A stretch of DNA of 64,000 bases from an uncultured Anaeromusa sp. (lineage in GTDB: Bacteria > Bacillota > Negativicutes > Anaeromusales > Anaeromusaceae): assembly GCF_963676855.1 (NCBI RefSeq), contig NZ_OY781460.1:682001-746000 (forward strand), read 5' to 3'. The translations under genes and the position numbers were made by a program. The notes beneath the pieces were generated by a model that did no database searches, was not told the origin of the DNA, and was given only the letters and a program-made list of their open reading frames with translations. The first letter of the stretch is position 1, and every line of letters begins with the position of its first letter. Positions 60,813 to 64,000 of this stretch are shown here, piece by piece.

Positions 60813-60962
60813 ATGAGACATAGTGGTTGGATTTTAGCTTTAGCGGTACTGGTTCTTCATGCCTGGAAACCAGATTGGCTTTCTTTTGAAGGCTTTGGCG
60901 CTCTTTTGCCTTGGACGGAAACGATGCGCGGCGTAGCTGGAACGCTGTTGCAGACATTTTAA
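60813..60962 (+). CDS. 49-aa membrane-associated peptide
   Basis: 49 aa from the ATG at 60813 (AAAGGAGG 7 nt upstream; the longer frame from 60765 starts before the predicted transcript start). One hydrophobic helix at the N-terminus (SGWILALAVLVLHAW) then a short amphipathic stretch with Trp residues (PDWLSFEGFGALLPWTETM). Could be a small membrane regulator or a very short exported peptide. Strong regulated promoter directly upstream argues that it is real. Confidence 0.65.
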   Translation: MRHSGWILALAVLVLHAWKPDWLSFEGFGALLPWTETMRGVAGTLLQTF

Positions 60963-60983
60963 AGGCTGTAAGGGCGCGCCTTC

Positions 60984-61012
60984 TTGGCAGAAAAAATTTT
61001 TCGCAGTATGAT
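60984..61012 (+). promoter_or_regulatory. Promoter of the FHA-winged-helix gene
   Basis: TTGGCA (60984-60989), 17-bp spacer, TATGAT (61007-61012). Confidence 0.6.
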
Positions 61013-61044
61013 ATAGAAAAGAGATAAGTCCAGGAGGGATGGCT

Positions 61045-61734
61045 GTGGAAGAAAATTGGTGTTTGGTTGTAGAAAAAGGAGTGCCCTATCCTTCCGGCAG
61101 TCGGATTATGCTGGAAAAAGGCGAATGGCTATTGGGTCGCGGCGGCCAGGGCGAGGCAGGGGTGTATTTTGCCAGCCCGTTCGTCTCACGGCGTCATTGT
61201 TTGATTTGTTGTGATGAAACCGGTGTAAGTATAAAAGAACTGGGCAGCCGTCACGGTACCAGCGTCAACGGTGAGCCTGTGCAGCAAGAAGTGCGGCGGT
61301 TGGCGCCGGGAGACCGTCTGGAATTGGCATCCGGTCTTGTGGCGTTGCGGCTAGAACATGGGGGCGACGAAAAAACGCTGGATTTGAGCCGAACGCTGAT
61401 GCTGCGGCAGGGCTTGGAGCTGCCGCAACCGTTGGGGATATTCCCGGAAAGGCAAGAATGCCAGGTGTACGGGGAAAGTGTTTCTTTGAGTGGCAAAGAG
61501 TGGCATTTGCTGCAGCTTTTGTGGGAACGAGCCGGTACGCTGGTGGACTATGAGACGATCAAACGGGAGATTTGGCCGGAACGCATGCCAAGTGATGGAC
61601 AGGGAGTGGTGGACGTAGGCACGGATGAGCTGAATGTACTCATCTATCGGTTGCGCAAGAAGTTGGGCGATGCTTCGCGGCTTTTGAAAACCGTCCGCGG
61701 CAGTGGTCTGCTGCTTAAAGGAGCCAATGAATGA
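61045..61734 (+). CDS. FHA domain-winged-helix transcriptional regulator
   Basis: 229 aa from a GTG at 61045. FHA domain about residues 20-100 (GEWLLGRGG, SPFVSRRHCLICC, ELGSRHGTSVNG), which binds phosphothreonine, then an OmpR-type winged helix about 140-228 (SVSLSGKEWHLLQLLWERAG, TDELNVLIYRLRKKLGD, LKTVRGSGLLL). An FHA module replaces the receiver, so a Ser/Thr kinase would be the input. The ATG at 61039 abuts the ribosome site GGAGGG; the GTG two codons later has 7-nt spacing and is preferred. No kinase gene is nearby. Confidence 0.88.
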   Translation: MEENWCLVVEKGVPYPSGSRIMLEKGEWLLGRGGQGEAGVYFASPFVSRRHCLICCDETGVSIKELGSRHGTSVNGEPVQQEVRRLAPGDRLELASGLVALRLEHGGDEKTLDLSRTLMLRQGLELPQPLGIFPERQECQVYGESVSLSGKEWHLLQLLWERAGTLVDYETIKREIWPERMPSDGQGVVDVGTDELNVLIYRLRKKLGDASRLLKTVRGSGLLLKGANE

Positions 61735-61792
61735 TTCACCCGCCGCTGTGGCGGCACCTCCCTTAGACAAGGGCGGCAGGGCCAGGGGGATT
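61733..61792. repeat. GC-rich hairpin repeat, family B copy 3
   Basis: GATTCACCCGCCGCTGTGGC ... CCTCCCTTAGACAAGGGCGG ... CAGGGCCAGGGGGATT; starts at the stop of the FHA-winged-helix gene. Confidence 0.75.
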
Positions 61793-61807
61793 CTGCTAAG
61801 CTAAACG

Positions 61808-61850
61808 AAAAATCCGGTCTAAGAAAGTAATCTTTCTAGACCGGATTTTT
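61808..61850. terminator. Bidirectional intrinsic terminator
   Basis: AAAAATCCGGTCTA ... TAGACCGGATTTTT with an inner GAAAG/CTTTC stem; between convergent genes. Confidence 0.9.
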
Positions 61851-61881
61851 GCAGCTATATAGAAATTTATAACAGTCACTC

Positions 61882-63426
61882 TTATTTATCAGTATCATTT
61901 TTGCTTTTCCGCCACAGCTGCCAGGGGCCTTGCTCTTTTTCAAGGCGGTACTGAGCGAAAAATTCGTCAGCTCGGTCCGGCGCTTCGCCGCGGACCAGTA
62001 GCCAGGGAACTTCAGGATACAGGTTTTCATAGCTCCAACGCCAAGAAATCCATTCATCATAGCGGGGTAATGTTGCTTCGTCAACGTGGCGGCGGATGGT
62101 GCCGAAACGGTAGTCGATAAAGGCGTTGACAGCGAGCCCGCCTTTGTCCAGCGTTTGGTAGTTGGCAAAATGCAGATACACCGGGCGGCCGCGAAAGGAG
62201 TTGTCATAAAAGAGCGGCGCTATGAGGCCGCTCTCCGCCGCAGGCAGCAGGGAAGCATTGAAGCTGGCGCTGTCTTGGCGAAAGGACCAGAAATATTCAC
62301 TCCAGGCGGCACCGTGCAGCAAAGACACCAACAGCATGGCAGTCACCACTCGCTTGCCGAGGGGACGGACGCTGCCGGCTCCGGCAAGGAGCACTAATCC
62401 TAGCAGCAAGAAAACGCTGAAACGTTCGTAAATAATACCGTGGCCGTCAATTTCCCGAGGAAGAACAAGCACGCCTCCCAGGGAGAGGAAGAGCAGCAGC
62501 CAGACGGAAAAGAGACGATGCTTTTTCCAGGGCTTGCGGCTGTACCGACAGCGACTCCAGGCGAAGATGCCTAAAGCCAGTGTGAAAAAGGAGGCGGCAA
62601 AATAGCCGGAAGCGCCTTCGTATAGGGCGCGATTGTCCAAGGTTACCGCATCTGCCAGACGTTGCGGCCAGGCGGCTAGAAACTCACCGCCCAAATAGTA
62701 ATCTTGCAGCAGGTGACCGGTGTGAGAACCGGGCTGAAAGCCGCCGCCTGCGGTGAGCCAAGCGGCGACGAAGAGCAGTACTGGCAAGGCAGCCGCCCCC
62801 AGCGGTACAAGGGAAGAAAGCTGTCTGCGCCGGTTGTAGGCGGCATGCAAGCCGAGAAAGAAGAGTGCAAACAGCGTGGTCTGGCCGTGCAGGAAAAAGA
62901 GCAGGACTAAGAACAGGCTGAGGGGAAATAGGTGCTTACTTTTGCCATCGCGGAGCCAAGCTAGCTGGCAAGACCAGGCGCCGCAGAAGGCTGGCAAAGA
63001 AGCCGTATAGCCCACGAAACCCCAGGTGACGCTGTAATGGTAGAGCAAAAGCAGGGAGAGAATGGCACCGCGGCCGTCGCCGCCGAGGCGGCGCAGCAAG
63101 CTCCAGACGGACAGCGGCAATGCCAATATGTACAGGCCATAGAAAACGCGAGCGCCCTGCTCTACGTTAGCAAAGACAGGGAGACTACAAAACCAAGGGA
63201 AAAACGTATTCGGTTGAAACAGACGCTCAAGCAGCACATAATTCCGGTAGAGACTGTCCGGGGCGTCATAGTCTCGATAAATGGCGGCGACTGCTAAATG
63301 GTTGGGTAGGTCGGTAAAGGGCCAAAAGGGCAGGGTCAGCATCCAAAAGCATTGGAGTAGACCCAATATACCTGAGAGGGTCCAGAACATGCGCGGAGAA
63401 GAGAGCGCGGTAAAGACGTTTTTCAT
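61882..63426 (-). CDS. Polytopic membrane protein, GT-C-like
   Basis: 514 aa with about 10-12 TM helices over the first 400 residues and a soluble C-terminal part of about 110 residues. Near the start is an acidic loop (PFTDLPNHLAVAAIYRDYD) like the first external loop of GT-C glycosyltransferases, which use polyprenyl-linked sugars, but no decisive motif is seen. The C-terminus has many aromatics (ISWRWSYENLYPEVPWLLVR). It starts 2 nt after the stop of the secreted-protein gene at 63429, so the two are co-translated and may work together in the envelope. Confidence 0.7.
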   Translation of the reverse strand: MKNVFTALSSPRMFWTLSGILGLLQCFWMLTLPFWPFTDLPNHLAVAAIYRDYDAPDSLYRNYVLLERLFQPNTFFPWFCSLPVFANVEQGARVFYGLYILALPLSVWSLLRRLGGDGRGAILSLLLLYHYSVTWGFVGYTASLPAFCGAWSCQLAWLRDGKSKHLFPLSLFLVLLFFLHGQTTLFALFFLGLHAAYNRRRQLSSLVPLGAAALPVLLFVAAWLTAGGGFQPGSHTGHLLQDYYLGGEFLAAWPQRLADAVTLDNRALYEGASGYFAASFFTLALGIFAWSRCRYSRKPWKKHRLFSVWLLLFLSLGGVLVLPREIDGHGIIYERFSVFLLLGLVLLAGAGSVRPLGKRVVTAMLLVSLLHGAAWSEYFWSFRQDSASFNASLLPAAESGLIAPLFYDNSFRGRPVYLHFANYQTLDKGGLAVNAFIDYRFGTIRRHVDEATLPRYDEWISWRWSYENLYPEVPWLLVRGEAPDRADEFFAQYRLEKEQGPWQLWRKSKNDTDK

Positions 63427-63428
63427 GC

Positions 63429-63947
63429 TTAGCCTTTCAAGGTGGCGACAATCGCGGGCAGCTCGGTGGTGAACAAAGCGGCCAGACGATCATAGGAGGT
63501 GCTCATCAGACCTCCTTCAGGCGGGGTCATGCGCTTGTCGACGACAAATTGCTCGTCGACAGCTGTGAAGGCTTTGCAGTCTACTACCATGTCTAAAGGG
63601 TTGACGGTAAATAAGATAACGTTTTTAACCTGGCGGTCTACGCAATAAGAAGTGAGGTTCGCCGGTTGGGCGCTGGCGGCGTTAGTGATGCCGTGGCGAT
63701 TCAAATCCCGGAGCACATCGGTGCCGACGTAAACTTCGCTGCCCAGAAGCAAGGAACTCATCTGCATGCGCAGAACCTGGTTCAAACCTTTATTGAGAAG
63801 ATCCAGACCAGGAATGTCGCGGTCTCCGGCGTCAATGTAAAGGGCTGTGGCCACAAAAGCGCTGTCGCCAGGCAGTTCTGCTGCCTGTGCAGCAGGGGTT
63901 AAAACCAGCAGGGCTAGAAGCAAAAACGGTAAAAAACGATGTAACAT
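63429..63947 (-). CDS. Secreted protein of unknown function
   Basis: 172 aa. Signal peptide about residues 1-22 (FLPFLLLALLVLTPAAQA), then a mixed alpha/beta domain (FVATALYIDAGDRDIPGLDL, LRMQMSSLLLGSEVYVG, VKNVILFTVNPLDMVVDCKA) with two Cys (SYCVD, DCKAF) that could pair. GAAGGAA precedes the ATG. First gene of a pair with the polytopic membrane protein. No family recognised. Confidence 0.7.
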   Translation of the reverse strand: MLHRFLPFLLLALLVLTPAAQAAELPGDSAFVATALYIDAGDRDIPGLDLLNKGLNQVLRMQMSSLLLGSEVYVGTDVLRDLNRHGITNAASAQPANLTSYCVDRQVKNVILFTVNPLDMVVDCKAFTAVDEQFVVDKRMTPPEGGLMSTSYDRLAALFTTELPAIVATLKG

Positions 63948-64000
63948 AAGAGATTCCTTCTTTCTACGAGATTATTTAACAGGAATACAGGGAGTAAAGG

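Overview
The window looks like chromosome of an anaerobic, diderm member of the Firmicutes, most likely class Negativicutes (Sporomusa/Pelosinus/Anaeromusa type). This is inferred from gene content. It has clostridial-type genes (citrate lyase, DUF1836, DUF523, small ferredoxin, tandem AgrC-like kinases, cobalamin riboswitch) together with outer-membrane systems (a two-partner secretion exoprotein with its TpsB porin), and a lysine/ornithine decarboxylase of the Selenomonas type that in Negativicutes supplies the diamine on peptidoglycan. No rRNA, tRNA, CRISPR array or intact insertion sequence was seen.

Layout. 1-3006: periplasmic [NiFe] hydrogenase small and large subunits. 3245-4362: a broken RhuM-family gene bracketed by two similar hairpins. 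4521-6230: first chemoreceptor. 6334-10762: an OmpR-type two-component system next to an envelope set (phospholipid methyltransferase-like enzyme, anchored small protein, PAP2 phosphatase, small secreted protein). 11010-14303: ldc with a structured leader, DctA transporter and a YhcH protein. 14381-21289: ferredoxin, unknown secreted protein, DUF1836 regulator facing terC-htpX, second chemoreceptor. 21363-29615 (minus strand): gntR, citDEF, an aconitase-family hydratase, an MFS carrier and a DUF6282 hydrolase, with three copies of one palindromic operator. 29719-35827: nitroreductase-DUF523-molbindin, and two LysR genes each divergent from a transporter. 35906-39915: cobalamin riboswitch, B12-type ABC importer and cbiL. 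40211-50875: two-partner secretion exoprotein and transporter, a 92-aa protein, a C11 (clostripain) protease and two small membrane proteins. 51088-54546: LytTR regulator with two tandemly duplicated kinases. 54919-60416: unknown coiled protein, cDPG-synthetase-like protein, Nudix-like protein with degenerate catalytic residues, third chemoreceptor, V4R protein. 60726-64000: operator-controlled 49-aa protein, FHA-winged-helix regulator, and an unknown secreted protein/membrane protein pair.

Most notable signals. (1) Three promoters carry four direct repeats spaced exactly 11 bp apart with a -10 box 14-15 bp after the last repeat; two border the OmpR-type system and define an envelope regulon, the third (60726) drives an unknown 49-aa protein. 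(2) A self-contained GntR regulon for tricarboxylate breakdown. (3) A secretion locus pairing a giant exoprotein with its own clostripain-type protease. (4) The DUF1836 gene and terC share a palindrome inside the -35/-10 spacer of both promoters. (5) Several dispersed palindromic repeat families lie between genes, one of them (about 165 bp) sitting directly after stop codons in three of its four copies.
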